The notes under the pieces were generated by a model that saw only the letters and a list, made by a program, of their open reading frames with translations, had not been told where the DNA came from and did not search any database. From JAFAGO01 sp031987605 (GTDB taxonomy: Bacteria; Bacteroidota; Bacteroidia; Flavobacteriales; Weeksellaceae), in NCBI GenBank assembly GCA_031987605.1, contig DALZZF010000010.1:29869-93868 (forward strand): a stretch of DNA of 64,000 nucleotides, given 5' to 3'. A program made the translations under genes and the position numbers. Below, one piece after another: positions 25,536 to 34,774 of the stretch (within the stretch, counting starts at the first letter, position 1; each line of letters opens with the position of its first letter).

Positions 25536-27896
25536 ATGAGTACTGACCAATCAATAGAAAAAGTTAACTTAAAAGAAATTATCAAACCCTATATTAGGAA
25601 ATGGCATTGGTTTGTCATCAGTTTTCTGTTGTTGTGTGTTCTGGCGGTAATTAAGATAAAATTTACACAACCCGTTTATAAAATACAAAGTTCCATTCTC
25701 ATTAAAGATGCAAAAAAAATGTCCAGTGCTTCTGGAGATTTCGGTGTTTTACAGGGATTGGGCGGTTTTGCAGGTATGGGAACCAATAGTATTGAAAATG
25801 AACTTGAAATTTTTAAATCCAAAAAAATTGCAGAAGACATTCTGAGTGAACTAAAACTTCGTACCTCAGTATATTCACGGGAAAAATTTTATGATGTAGA
25901 GCTCTATCAATCCACAAGTCCGTTTTTTGTTCAGGTAATCAATGAGAAGACGGATGAAGAAATGCCGAAGAAACCCATTGACATCTCAATCAAGGGTGAT
26001 AAAATTACCTTATCTTCCAAAGAGTTTAAGAAAGATATTGTTACCACATATAATAAAACTATCAGTTTGCCTTATGCTAATTTCATGATTATCAAAAATC
26101 CTGACTTTAACCGCAAAAAGGTTGCGAAAATGGCTTTGAATGATTTTTATTTTACATACAACACCGTTGATAATCTCTCCAATAAGTTGCAAAAGGAAAT
26201 GAATGTTGATCTTCTGGATAAAGATGCTACGGTTATAGGTTTAACCCTTAATAGCAGCAATCAGAATAAAGCTAAGGATATTCTAAACGGAATTGTGAAT
26301 CTCTACAATGAGGAAGCCATAATGGATAAGAATACGGAATCCAAAAAAACGAAGGACTTTATTGATGAGAGAATATCCATTATCTCAAAAGAGTTAGGAG
26401 ATGTGGAAAGTGAAAAAGAACGTTTTAAAATCGATAATAATATTGTAGACATTCCAACGGAAGCAAGAATTAATCTCCAATTATCAACAGAAGCTAAAGC
26501 CAGAAAAATTGCGACAGAAACACAATTGGAACTGAATGACCTCTTGTATAACTTTGTTAACCGCCAAAACAATTCAGAACTTCTTCCTGTAAATGTTGGA
26601 TTGGATAATGAGGCTGCTGCCAGAAGCATCCAGAATTACAATACCCTTATTCTACAAAGGAACAAATTGCTGGAAAACGCAACTCCTCAAAACCCAGTTG
26701 TTCAAGATCTAAATGAACAGATTGACCGAATGAGACAGTCTATTCGGGAAGGACTTATAAAAAATAAATCGGCACTTCAGCTCAGTATCAGACAATTTGA
26801 CATCGAGAACGGAAAGGCAATCAATCAAATGGACAAAGTTCCGTCGCGGGAAAAACTTTTTCGGAGTATTGAGAGACAACAACAAATCAAAGAGAGTCTT
26901 TATCTATTACTACTACAGAAAAGAGAAGAAGCGGCAATATCTTTGGCAATGACTGCGAATAAAGCGAGAGTGATTGATAAAGCATATACCGATGAAAAGC
27001 CAATTGCACCTAAGAAAATGATTATATTGCTGGGCGCTGGTTTATTAGGGTTACTATTGCCATTCGCATATATTTATTTGAAAGAGATTTTCAATGATAC
27101 AATTAATGACAAGCATGATCTTGAAAATTTATCAGATATTACGGTTCTTTCTGAAATTCCAAGATTAACTGCCCGGCAGGAAGAATTGATTCAGTCGAAT
27201 GATATTACCCCTCTTGCCGAATCATTCCGAATCATGGTGACCAATCTCAGATTTCTACTACCACATAAGGAAAAAGGGAATACCATATTTGTTACTTCCA
27301 GTGTAAAAGGAGAAGGGAAAACATTTATTTCTGTTAATCTGGCAATAACTTTAGCAAATCGTGATAAAAAAGTAATTGTTGTAGGTTCGGATATACGTAA
27401 TCCACAGCTTCAAAGATATGACAGAAGTAAGAAAAATGTAAAAGGTCTAACGGAGTATCTTTATGGAGATACCAATGATGTTTCGGAAATTATTCATAAA
27501 AGCCAGTTCTCCTCGCATTGCGATGTGATTTTTTCGGGAAGTATTCCTCCCAATCCAGTTGATTTATTGGAAAATGGGCGATACGGAGATTTAGTTACCA
27601 AATTAAGAGAGGATTATGACTACATTATTTTGGATACTGCTCCGCTAATGCTGGTAACAGATTCATTCCTGATTTCAGAAAATGCGGACGTTATCCTTTA
27701 TGTAACACGATCAGAAGTGACTGAAAAACAATTTATTGATTTTGCAAACAAAAAAATTGAAGAAGGGAAAATCAGAAATGTTGCATTTGTATTGAATGAT
27801 GTCCATAAGAATAATTTCGGTTATGGAAATAAATATGGGTATGGATATGGAGGAAATGAAAAAAAATGGTGGAAACGGTTGTTAGCGAAATTTTAA
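25536..27896 (+). CDS. Polysaccharide co-polymerase with BY-kinase domain (Wzc-like)
   Basis: Controls chain length and drives export by autophosphorylation cycles. It has 786 residues. The Wzz domain has a first transmembrane segment (WHWFVISFLLLCVLAVI) near 23-39. A long periplasmic coiled region follows and the second membrane segment is MIILLGAGLLGLLLPFAYIY near 494-513. The cytoplasmic kinase has Walker A SSVKGEGKT near 588-596, Walker A' VVGSD and Walker B IILDTAP near 697. The C-terminus is a tyrosine cluster (FGYGNKYGYGYGG), the phosphorylation tail. No cognate Wzb-type phosphatase gene is in the window. Confidence 0.93.
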   Translation: MSTDQSIEKVNLKEIIKPYIRKWHWFVISFLLLCVLAVIKIKFTQPVYKIQSSILIKDAKKMSSASGDFGVLQGLGGFAGMGTNSIENELEIFKSKKIAEDILSELKLRTSVYSREKFYDVELYQSTSPFFVQVINEKTDEEMPKKPIDISIKGDKITLSSKEFKKDIVTTYNKTISLPYANFMIIKNPDFNRKKVAKMALNDFYFTYNTVDNLSNKLQKEMNVDLLDKDATVIGLTLNSSNQNKAKDILNGIVNLYNEEAIMDKNTESKKTKDFIDERISIISKELGDVESEKERFKIDNNIVDIPTEARINLQLSTEAKARKIATETQLELNDLLYNFVNRQNNSELLPVNVGLDNEAAARSIQNYNTLILQRNKLLENATPQNPVVQDLNEQIDRMRQSIREGLIKNKSALQLSIRQFDIENGKAINQMDKVPSREKLFRSIERQQQIKESLYLLLLQKREEAAISLAMTANKARVIDKAYTDEKPIAPKKMIILLGAGLLGLLLPFAYIYLKEIFNDTINDKHDLENLSDITVLSEIPRLTARQEELIQSNDITPLAESFRIMVTNLRFLLPHKEKGNTIFVTSSVKGEGKTFISVNLAITLANRDKKVIVVGSDIRNPQLQRYDRSKKNVKGLTEYLYGDTNDVSEIIHKSQFSSHCDVIFSGSIPPNPVDLLENGRYGDLVTKLREDYDYIILDTAPLMLVTDSFLISENADVILYVTRSEVTEKQFIDFANKKIEEGKIRNVAFVLNDVHKNNFGYGNKYGYGYGGNEKKWWKRLLAKF

Positions 27897-27952
27897 CTTT
27901 ATTATAGGGGATATTATTAAATAAAGTGAATTATTTATAAATTTTAAATAAA

Positions 27953-28978
27953 ATGTTCAAGGATAAAGTACTATTAATTACTGGAGGAACGGGGTCTTTT
28001 GGTAATGCAATGCTTAAAGGATTTTTAGATTCTGATTTAAAAGAAATTCGAATATTTTCTCGTGACGAAAAAAAACAAGAAGATATGCGAATTGAATACA
28101 AAAATGATAAACTAAATTTTGTCATTGGAGATATCCGCAATTTTGATGACATCAATCATGCAATGATGGGGGTTGATTTTGTTTTTCATGCTGCTGCATT
28201 AAAGCAAGTTCCTTCTTGTGAATTTTATCCTATGCAAGCGGTTCAAACAAATATTTTGGGAGCCGAGCACGTTTTGGAAGCTGCTGCAAGAAACAATGTT
28301 TCTAGAGTGGTGGTTCTTAGCACTGATAAAGCTGTTTATCCTATTAACGCAATGGGGATATCCAAAGCAATGATGGAAAAAATATCAATTGCTAAAGCAA
28401 GAGATCCACGAGTGAAAAATATTGATGCTATCTATACAGCAACAAGGTATGGAAATGTAATGGCTTCTCGAGGATCTATCATCCCATTATTCATTAAGCA
28501 AATTAAAGAGGGGAGTCCATTAACGATTACGAATCCTTTAATGACCCGTTTTATGATGTCTTTGGATGATTCTGTAGAATTAGTAATGTTTGCATTTTTG
28601 AATGGACAACCGGGAGATATTTTTGTCCAAAAATCGCCTGCTGCAACAGTTGAAGTTTTAGCACAAGCTTTGAAAGAATTATTTAATGCAAATAATGAAA
28701 TCAAAATTATTGGTGCAAGACATGGTGAAAAAATGTATGAAACCTTGTGTTCTACAGAAGAAATGGCTAAGGCCGAAGATTTAGGGAATTTCTATAGAGT
28801 TCCTGCTGATTTTAGGGATCTAAATTACACAAAATACGTTCAGAAAGAAGCCAATGTAAAATTGGAAAGAGAGTACAATTCCGATAATACACATCGTTTA
28901 AATGTTGAAGAATTAAAGGAATTGTTATTGACTTTAGATTATGTAAGACAAGAATTGTCTACTTACCATAATAATTAG
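27953..28978 (+). CDS. UDP-GlcNAc 4,6-dehydratase (5-inverting), CapE/FlaA1 type
   Basis: First committed step to UDP-2-acetamido-2,6-dideoxy-L-hexoses. It has 341 residues. Rossmann motif TGGTGSFG is at 10-17, then FVFHAAALKQVP and STDK at 123-126. The usual Tyr-x3-Lys is Met-x3-Lys here (Met134, Lys138 in AMGISK), a known hallmark of CapE/PseB-like enzymes. The next gene is an RmlD-like reductase only 4 bp away, the arrangement of L-RhaNAc/L-QuiNAc pathways (WbvB-WbvR) rather than of pseudaminic acid. From here the sequence turns markedly AT-rich. Confidence 0.88.
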   Translation: MFKDKVLLITGGTGSFGNAMLKGFLDSDLKEIRIFSRDEKKQEDMRIEYKNDKLNFVIGDIRNFDDINHAMMGVDFVFHAAALKQVPSCEFYPMQAVQTNILGAEHVLEAAARNNVSRVVVLSTDKAVYPINAMGISKAMMEKISIAKARDPRVKNIDAIYTATRYGNVMASRGSIIPLFIKQIKEGSPLTITNPLMTRFMMSLDDSVELVMFAFLNGQPGDIFVQKSPAATVEVLAQALKELFNANNEIKIIGARHGEKMYETLCSTEEMAKAEDLGNFYRVPADFRDLNYTKYVQKEANVKLEREYNSDNTHRLNVEELKELLLTLDYVRQELSTYHNN

Positions 28979-28982
28979 CCAT

Positions 28983-29840
28983 ATGAAAAAGATTCTTGTT
29001 TTAGGAGCTGCAGGAATGGCTGGTCATGTCATTTATACATATCTAAAAGAACTTGGGAAATACGAAGTTATTGGTACAACCAATAACAATAATCTAGAAG
29101 GAGTTTCTTATAAAATGAATATTTTCAACAAAGAGGAAGTTGAAAGTATAATAAGTATAGTAAAACCAGATATTATTATAAATTGTATCGGGATGCTCAT
29201 AAGGACTTCTAAGACCAATCCAGATCAAACAATATACGGAAATGCATATTTTCCCTATATTTTAAAAGATTTGGCAGAAAAAAATAATGCAAAACTTATT
29301 CATATTTCTACAGATTGTGTTTTTTCCGGAAAAACAGGAGGTTATACCGAAAATTCATTTAAAGATTCTACTGATGTTTATGGCCTGTCAAAAAATTTAG
29401 GAGAAATAATTGATGATAAAAATTTAACTATTAGAACTTCTATCATTGGACCAGAATTGAAACGAAATGGCGAAGGTCTTTTTCACTGGTTTATGCAACA
29501 AGAGGGGATAGTTAATGGTTTTAAAAGTAATTTTTGGTCTGGTGTTACTACTTTGGAGTTGGCTAAATTTATTGATTGGATTGTTGATTGTCCTTTTGTA
29601 GGATTAGTGCATCTTACTAATAATGAGGCGATTTCTAAATATGATTTACTACATATTTTTAATGAAATCTATGATAAAAATCTCAATATTGTGGATAAAA
29701 AAGATTATGCAGCCAACAAATCTTTTGTTAATACTAATGATAAAATCACATTTTTGGTGCCTTCATACAAACAAATGTTGAAAGAGCAGAAAGAATTTAT
29801 GCTTGCTCATAAAAGTTTTTATGATACTATTTACTTTTAA
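28983..29840 (+). CDS. RmlD-like 4-keto sugar reductase (WbvR type)
   Basis: SDR of 285 residues resembling dTDP-4-dehydrorhamnose reductase: GAAGMAGH at 8-15, HISTDCVFSG at 107-116 and Tyr133-x3-Lys137 (YGLSK). Because it follows a CapE-type dehydratase and no rmlA, rmlB or second rmlD is nearby, reduction of the UDP-4-keto-6-deoxy-HexNAc is more likely than dTDP-rhamnose synthesis. It lacks the cupin tail of CapF, which fits WbvR instead. The stop codon overlaps the ATG of the flippase (TAATG). Confidence 0.78.
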   Translation: MKKILVLGAAGMAGHVIYTYLKELGKYEVIGTTNNNNLEGVSYKMNIFNKEEVESIISIVKPDIIINCIGMLIRTSKTNPDQTIYGNAYFPYILKDLAEKNNAKLIHISTDCVFSGKTGGYTENSFKDSTDVYGLSKNLGEIIDDKNLTIRTSIIGPELKRNGEGLFHWFMQQEGIVNGFKSNFWSGVTTLELAKFIDWIVDCPFVGLVHLTNNEAISKYDLLHIFNEIYDKNLNIVDKKDYAANKSFVNTNDKITFLVPSYKQMLKEQKEFMLAHKSFYDTIYF

Positions 29841-31366
29841 TGGAACAATCGAATCTTGCCAAATTATTATCTAATTACGGAAGCAAACTGTGGAGTATGG
29901 TTTCCGTTTTTATTTTTATACCACTATATATAAAATTTTTGGGGAGTGAGAACTATGGTTTAATAGGATTTTATGCCCTTGTTTTGGGCATTATTAGCTT
30001 TGCAGACTCTGGCATGTCATCAGCAATTATAAAGGAATTCTCCCAAGAGTCAGATTCTAATTATAAATATACCATTTTCAGAAATTTAGAAAAAATATAT
30101 TTATTTGTATGCATCATAATTTGTGGTATTATATTTTTTAGTAGTAATTTTATTGCTGAACATTGGATTTCTTCAAATGGGATACGGAAAGAAGAGTTAT
30201 CCTATTATGTGAGATTAATTGGTATTGGTGTTACTTCACAACTTATTAGTTCTCTATATTTTGGAGCCTTGTTTGCTTTAAACAATCAGGTTCGTTCTAA
30301 TTTGTTACAACTCGGATGGAGTTTTTCAAGATCAGCCTTAGTATTCATTTTGTTTATTGTTTTTTCAAAATCAATAGAACTATATTTTATTTGGCAAATT
30401 ATATGTAATCTAGTTTATGTTTTAGTTTTAAGGTTTTTTGTTATAAAACAACTGAAACAAACGGCAAATGGACATTTATTAAAAAAAGAATCGAATAAAT
30501 TGCCAAAACATATTTTGACCTATATTGGTGGCATGGTGTTTATAGCAATTATTTCAGCTATTAATATACAAGCGGATAAACTAGTTACCAGTTCTATGTT
30601 TGATTTAGGTACATTTGGTTTCTATAATATCGCATCTAGTTTAGCACAATTACCAGCGATTTTAGCGACTCCTTTAATGGCTTTTGCATTTCCTCTTTTT
30701 TCAAAATTTTCAAATCAATATTCAGAAGAAAACAAGCAGAAGACTTTAATGGTCTTTAATAAAATTTTTTATTTTATTAATCTTATTGTGGTGGTAGTTG
30801 CTGTAGGAGTAATTTTTTATACCAAGGAAATTCTTGTTTTGTGGACAAAAAGTGCAATACCATATTCTATTTTTCCAGCAATTGAGTTTGATGTTAAAAT
30901 ATTAATCATAGGTTCTTTTTTTCTTGCCTTACAATTTCCCTTGTATTATTTATTACTTTCAAAAGGAAAAACAAAATATACAATATACCAAGGAATTGTC
31001 CAAATAGTTTTAGGAATACCATTGTTATACTTTTGCTCACAACAATTTGGCTTGTATGGGGTTCCTATTCCATGGTTAATAATTAATTTGCTAGCATTTA
31101 TTTATTTATTTATTATAGTCAATAACAAATATCTTAATTTTGCTGTCTCTCAATTTTATTTAAAAATACTTTTTGCGCCAATTTTCATAACTTTAATTGT
31201 AAATATTTTAGTTTATTTTTGCTACCAAGAGATTAATATTGATTTCATTATTTTTATTATATTTTCCTCTATTTTCAGTTTAGTTTTGTCGATTATTTGT
31301 TATAATAAACTGGCAGGAAATAATATTTTATCGTACAAACATCTTTATGATTTTCCCCATGAGTAA
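29840..31366 (+). CDS. Oligosaccharide flippase (Wzx-like)
   Basis: Moves undecaprenyl-linked repeat units across the inner membrane. It has 508 residues, with about 12-14 hydrophobic segments across its length and the polysaccharide-synthase N-terminus LLSNYGSKLWSMVSVFIFIPLYIKFLG. Very AT-rich. The tail overlaps the following glycosyltransferase start by 8 bp (ATGAGTAA), as in tightly coupled operons. It belongs to the MOP superfamily; substrate specificity cannot be inferred. Confidence 0.9.
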   Translation: MEQSNLAKLLSNYGSKLWSMVSVFIFIPLYIKFLGSENYGLIGFYALVLGIISFADSGMSSAIIKEFSQESDSNYKYTIFRNLEKIYLFVCIIICGIIFFSSNFIAEHWISSNGIRKEELSYYVRLIGIGVTSQLISSLYFGALFALNNQVRSNLLQLGWSFSRSALVFILFIVFSKSIELYFIWQIICNLVYVLVLRFFVIKQLKQTANGHLLKKESNKLPKHILTYIGGMVFIAIISAINIQADKLVTSSMFDLGTFGFYNIASSLAQLPAILATPLMAFAFPLFSKFSNQYSEENKQKTLMVFNKIFYFINLIVVVVAVGVIFYTKEILVLWTKSAIPYSIFPAIEFDVKILIIGSFFLALQFPLYYLLLSKGKTKYTIYQGIVQIVLGIPLLYFCSQQFGLYGVPIPWLIINLLAFIYLFIIVNNKYLNFAVSQFYLKILFAPIFITLIVNILVYFCYQEINIDFIIFIIFSSIFSLVLSIICYNKLAGNNILSYKHLYDFPHE

Positions 31367-32513
31367 ATTACTTTCAATAATTATCCCAACCAGAAACAGA
31401 CAGATCTATTGTATAGAAAGTATAAAATCAATCATGGTTGATATTGATGATCGTTGTGAGATCGTTGTTCAAGATAACTCTTCGGATGATAGCTTGCAAA
31501 AGATGATTTTAGCACTAGAGGATGAAAGAATTGTTTACAACTATAACTCTAAGGCTTTATCATTTATTGATAATTTTGAAGAAGCTCTTAATCTTTCTAT
31601 TGGAGAATTTTTTATTGTATTGGGAGACGATGACTCTATAACAAAAGATATTTTACCAATTGTGGAGTGGATGAAGAAAGAAAGTATAGAATCTGTTTCG
31701 AGTAGTTTTATTGTAGATTATATTTGGCCTAACGATAAGATTGAAAAATATAAAACAGGTTATTTATCAATTCCTAATTATAAAGGAGGGGTAAAAGATG
31801 TAAATGTAGATCATAATTTAAAAGAATTAATTAAAAATGGTTTTTTAGCATATCAAGCTTTCGACTTGCCCCGAACCTATCATGGTATTGTTAAACGATC
31901 AAGTATGGATCAAGTAAAGAGTATAGGAGGAAGGTATTTCGGTGGTCTTACACCAGATATTTACTCTACTATAGCTTTAGCTTGTGTAATAAAAAATCAT
32001 AGAATTATTGATTATCCTTTTTCAATTGCGGGAGCATGCCCAGCAAGTGCAACCGTAAATGCTACAATTGGTGGTCATGCTGGAGAATTAAAAGATGCAC
32101 CACACTTTAATAATAGAGGTCATTATGAGTGGGAGAAAGAAGTACCGAAATATTATAGTGTAGAAACGATTTGGGCAGAAACAGCTATTAAAGCTCTAAA
32201 TGAAATGGGTTATAAAGATTGGAGAAAAGATTTTAATAAATATAAATTGTATGTGTATGGTATTTATTATAACAAATCATATATATTTAAATTAGCATTA
32301 AAACAGACTCTTAATTTAAAGTCTAGAGAAAAGTTTCATTATGTAAAACTTATAAAAGGTTTCATTTCAGCAATTTTTACAAAATATAATAATAAGAAGA
32401 AAAGATCTTTAAATATTAATAATAATGAGATGGCAAATGTTCTTAGTTTATCAGAAAGTAAAAAAAATGTAGAAACTAATCTGAAAAATATTCAAATGAC
32501 AATTTTCAAATAG
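31359..32513 (+). CDS. Glycosyltransferase family 2 protein
   Basis: GT-A fold transferase of 384 residues. N-terminal LSIIIPTRNRQ, then VQDNSSDD near 36 and LGDDDS near 86, the metal-binding DxD region. A poorly conserved C-terminal half is rich in Asn and Lys. I use ATG 31359, which overlaps the flippase stop, although an in-frame ATG four codons earlier (31347) is possible. The donor and acceptor sugars are unknown. It probably extends the repeat unit on the cytoplasmic face. Confidence 0.83.
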   Translation: MSKLLSIIIPTRNRQIYCIESIKSIMVDIDDRCEIVVQDNSSDDSLQKMILALEDERIVYNYNSKALSFIDNFEEALNLSIGEFFIVLGDDDSITKDILPIVEWMKKESIESVSSSFIVDYIWPNDKIEKYKTGYLSIPNYKGGVKDVNVDHNLKELIKNGFLAYQAFDLPRTYHGIVKRSSMDQVKSIGGRYFGGLTPDIYSTIALACVIKNHRIIDYPFSIAGACPASATVNATIGGHAGELKDAPHFNNRGHYEWEKEVPKYYSVETIWAETAIKALNEMGYKDWRKDFNKYKLYVYGIYYNKSYIFKLALKQTLNLKSREKFHYVKLIKGFISAIFTKYNNKKKRSLNINNNEMANVLSLSESKKNVETNLKNIQMTIFK

Positions 32514-32515
32514 TT

Positions 32516-33721
32516 ATGTATTTATATTTAATTATTTTTTTATTTATTGCATTATGTGCAGTATACGAAATTAACCAATATCCAAAAAAAAATAATTTTT
32601 TAGTTAAACTTATTGTTTTTATATTATTTTTTATTGCAGGCTTTCGTTATGAAACAGGTGTTGATTGGCTTGCTTATGAATATCAGATAGATAATGCATA
32701 TCCTTTTGATAAAGCACTTAGTACAGGACGTTGGGATAAGGTTTTTCGTTCATTGGATGTCGGCTTTTCTTTATTAAATTCAATAGTAAAAGCATTTGGA
32801 GGTGGAGTTCAAGTGATTTTTTTTATTGTATCTCTTTTTTCCTGCTTGCTTTTATATAAAAATGTTCAAAAATATTCCCCTTTACCAATTTTATCTCTTC
32901 TTGCTTATTTTACATTCTTTTTCTTTATTTTTGATTTAAGTGGATTACGACAAGGTCTTGCAATTCAGATTTTTTTCTTTTCTTTAAGGTATTTACATGA
33001 AAGGAATTTTTTAAAATATTTCTTAGCAATATTAGTAGCAATGTCAATACATTGGACATCTATCATGCTATTACCACTATATTTTGTACTAAATAGAAAA
33101 GTTTCAATTAGAAATGTTATCATCATTATTGTTCTTTCGACAATAGTATTCTCCTTTAAAATTAAATGGTTAGGTGCATTTTTAGGGGATATATTAAATC
33201 AAATAAATAGTTTCACATTACTTGCAGGGAAAATAAATGCGTATACAAAGAATGAAATATTTTCGCAGAATAGGGGATGGAATATATATTCATTTTATGT
33301 ATACATTAAGATAATTCTATTGTTAGCAATTTGCTATAAGAGAAGGCAATATATTCAAAGTAATGATAAGTCTAAATATTTTGATATTTTCTTTAATATA
33401 TCCTTAGCTCAATTTTTCTGTATTTTCACCTTTTATGAGTTTTATGAAATGTCTGAGCGGTTTAAATTTTACTTTCTTATTTCTGAACTCATATTATTTC
33501 CCTATTTAGTTGTTTCTTTTTACCATAAATTTCAAAAACAAATTCTGATACTAATATGTTCGGCTTTTATCTTTTTTAATAGCTATATCTACTTATTAGC
33601 GTTTCCAACCGCAATAGCGTATACTCCATATCAAAATTATATTTTTTATAAAATGTTTGATAAAAAAAGTACAGGGTATCAAAGGTTACGTGAACATATA
33701 AAATTAAATAGTAATGAGTAA
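32516..33721 (+). CDS. EpsG family membrane protein, probable Wzy-type polymerase
   Basis: Integral membrane protein of 401 residues with about ten hydrophobic segments. The EpsG signature lies at the start (IVFILFFIAGFRYETGVDWLAYEYQI near 32-57), and DLSGLRQGLAIQIFFFSLRYL near 139-159 follows. In Wzx-dependent loci EpsG-like proteins occupy the place of the O-unit or capsule polymerase. No other polymerase candidate exists here, so that role is inferred. It is among the most AT-rich genes of the window (9 G+C in the 60 bases from 32581). It overlaps the next gene by 8 bp. Confidence 0.82.
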   Translation: MYLYLIIFLFIALCAVYEINQYPKKNNFLVKLIVFILFFIAGFRYETGVDWLAYEYQIDNAYPFDKALSTGRWDKVFRSLDVGFSLLNSIVKAFGGGVQVIFFIVSLFSCLLLYKNVQKYSPLPILSLLAYFTFFFFIFDLSGLRQGLAIQIFFFSLRYLHERNFLKYFLAILVAMSIHWTSIMLLPLYFVLNRKVSIRNVIIIIVLSTIVFSFKIKWLGAFLGDILNQINSFTLLAGKINAYTKNEIFSQNRGWNIYSFYVYIKIILLLAICYKRRQYIQSNDKSKYFDIFFNISLAQFFCIFTFYEFYEMSERFKFYFLISELILFPYLVVSFYHKFQKQILILICSAFIFFNSYIYLLAFPTAIAYTPYQNYIFYKMFDKKSTGYQRLREHIKLNSNE

Positions 33722-34772
33722 ATTATTATATATAACTCATATTATTGATGGAGAGAATGATGGGGGAATGGCTAGAAATAAGGCTTTCTTCAAGTATTTT
33801 AAAGAAAAAAATGCAAAAATATTCAATCTGTATGATCATAATTTGTTCTTCCGATTGTTTAAAGTTTTTTCTTTTTTGCTACATAGTCTATTTTTTAGAA
33901 ACAACAAAATATTTGTTCATTTAGGGACAATTTTTAATATTTTTCCTAAGCAACTATTAAGAACTAAACTAGGATATTCTATTTTTAAATTATTTTTAGT
34001 ATTCATAGCAAAACGAAATAATCTGTATATTGAAGTAAATGACTTGCCATATGAACAAGCAAAGGATTTAAACTTATTTCAGGAAAATTTTTATTTTATT
34101 TTTCAAAAAAATATTTTTGATAATACTTTGAAAATGAACTATGTTTTTGCTTCAAATGAAATGGAAAAATATGTTTTAGAAAAATACTCAATTAATAAAA
34201 ATAGTTCACAGGTCATAATCAATGGAGCTCCAATACTGGAGAAAGATGTAAGTTTAGTTAGCCTTGAAAAATATAGTGATTATAAATCTAAATATATTTA
34301 TGTTGGGACATTGGCAAGAGGTCGAGGAATAGAAGAAATTATTTCAGTATTCAATAAAACCGATTCTTATTTGTTTTTAATTGGTTCGGGCGGAGAGTGG
34401 TTGCAAGAGCTTTTGAACAGCATTACAAATATTATCTATCTCGGAAGTTTTGCAGAACAAGAAGCTATGATGATAACTGCACAATGTGATTATGGTATAA
34501 TGCACTACGATAGCTCTAAGTTTTATTATAATTTATGCTATCCTACAAAAAATTCTTTTTATATATCAGCGGGTATTAATGTAATATCTACAAAGTTAAT
34601 AGAAACACAAAATGTAATTTCGAAGTTTAATATTTTCTTGTTTGAAGATATCGAAAACTGGAAACAAGTAATTGAAAATCCCAATGATTATTTTTCAAAT
34701 TTATCTAAAATTGACGAACACATAAAAGAGAAATTTTACTGGGAAGATTTATTAATGGAGTTGAAAATCTAA
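33714..34772 (+). CDS. Glycosyltransferase (GT4-like)
   Basis: Probable GT-B fold transferase of 352 residues. The C-terminal half has YVGTLARGRGIEEIISVF near 196-213 and LFLIGSGGEW near 222, as in nucleotide-sugar domains of GT4 enzymes. The usual E-x7-E is degraded. The N-terminal half is weakly conserved. The start ATGAGTAAATTA is identical over 12 bases to the start of the GT2 gene at 31359. The stop lies 2 bp from the 3' end of the reversed beta-helix gene. Confidence 0.72.
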   Translation: MSKLLYITHIIDGENDGGMARNKAFFKYFKEKNAKIFNLYDHNLFFRLFKVFSFLLHSLFFRNNKIFVHLGTIFNIFPKQLLRTKLGYSIFKLFLVFIAKRNNLYIEVNDLPYEQAKDLNLFQENFYFIFQKNIFDNTLKMNYVFASNEMEKYVLEKYSINKNSSQVIINGAPILEKDVSLVSLEKYSDYKSKYIYVGTLARGRGIEEIISVFNKTDSYLFLIGSGGEWLQELLNSITNIIYLGSFAEQEAMMITAQCDYGIMHYDSSKFYYNLCYPTKNSFYISAGINVISTKLIETQNVISKFNIFLFEDIENWKQVIENPNDYFSNLSKIDEHIKEKFYWEDLLMELKI

Positions 34773-34774
34773 AA

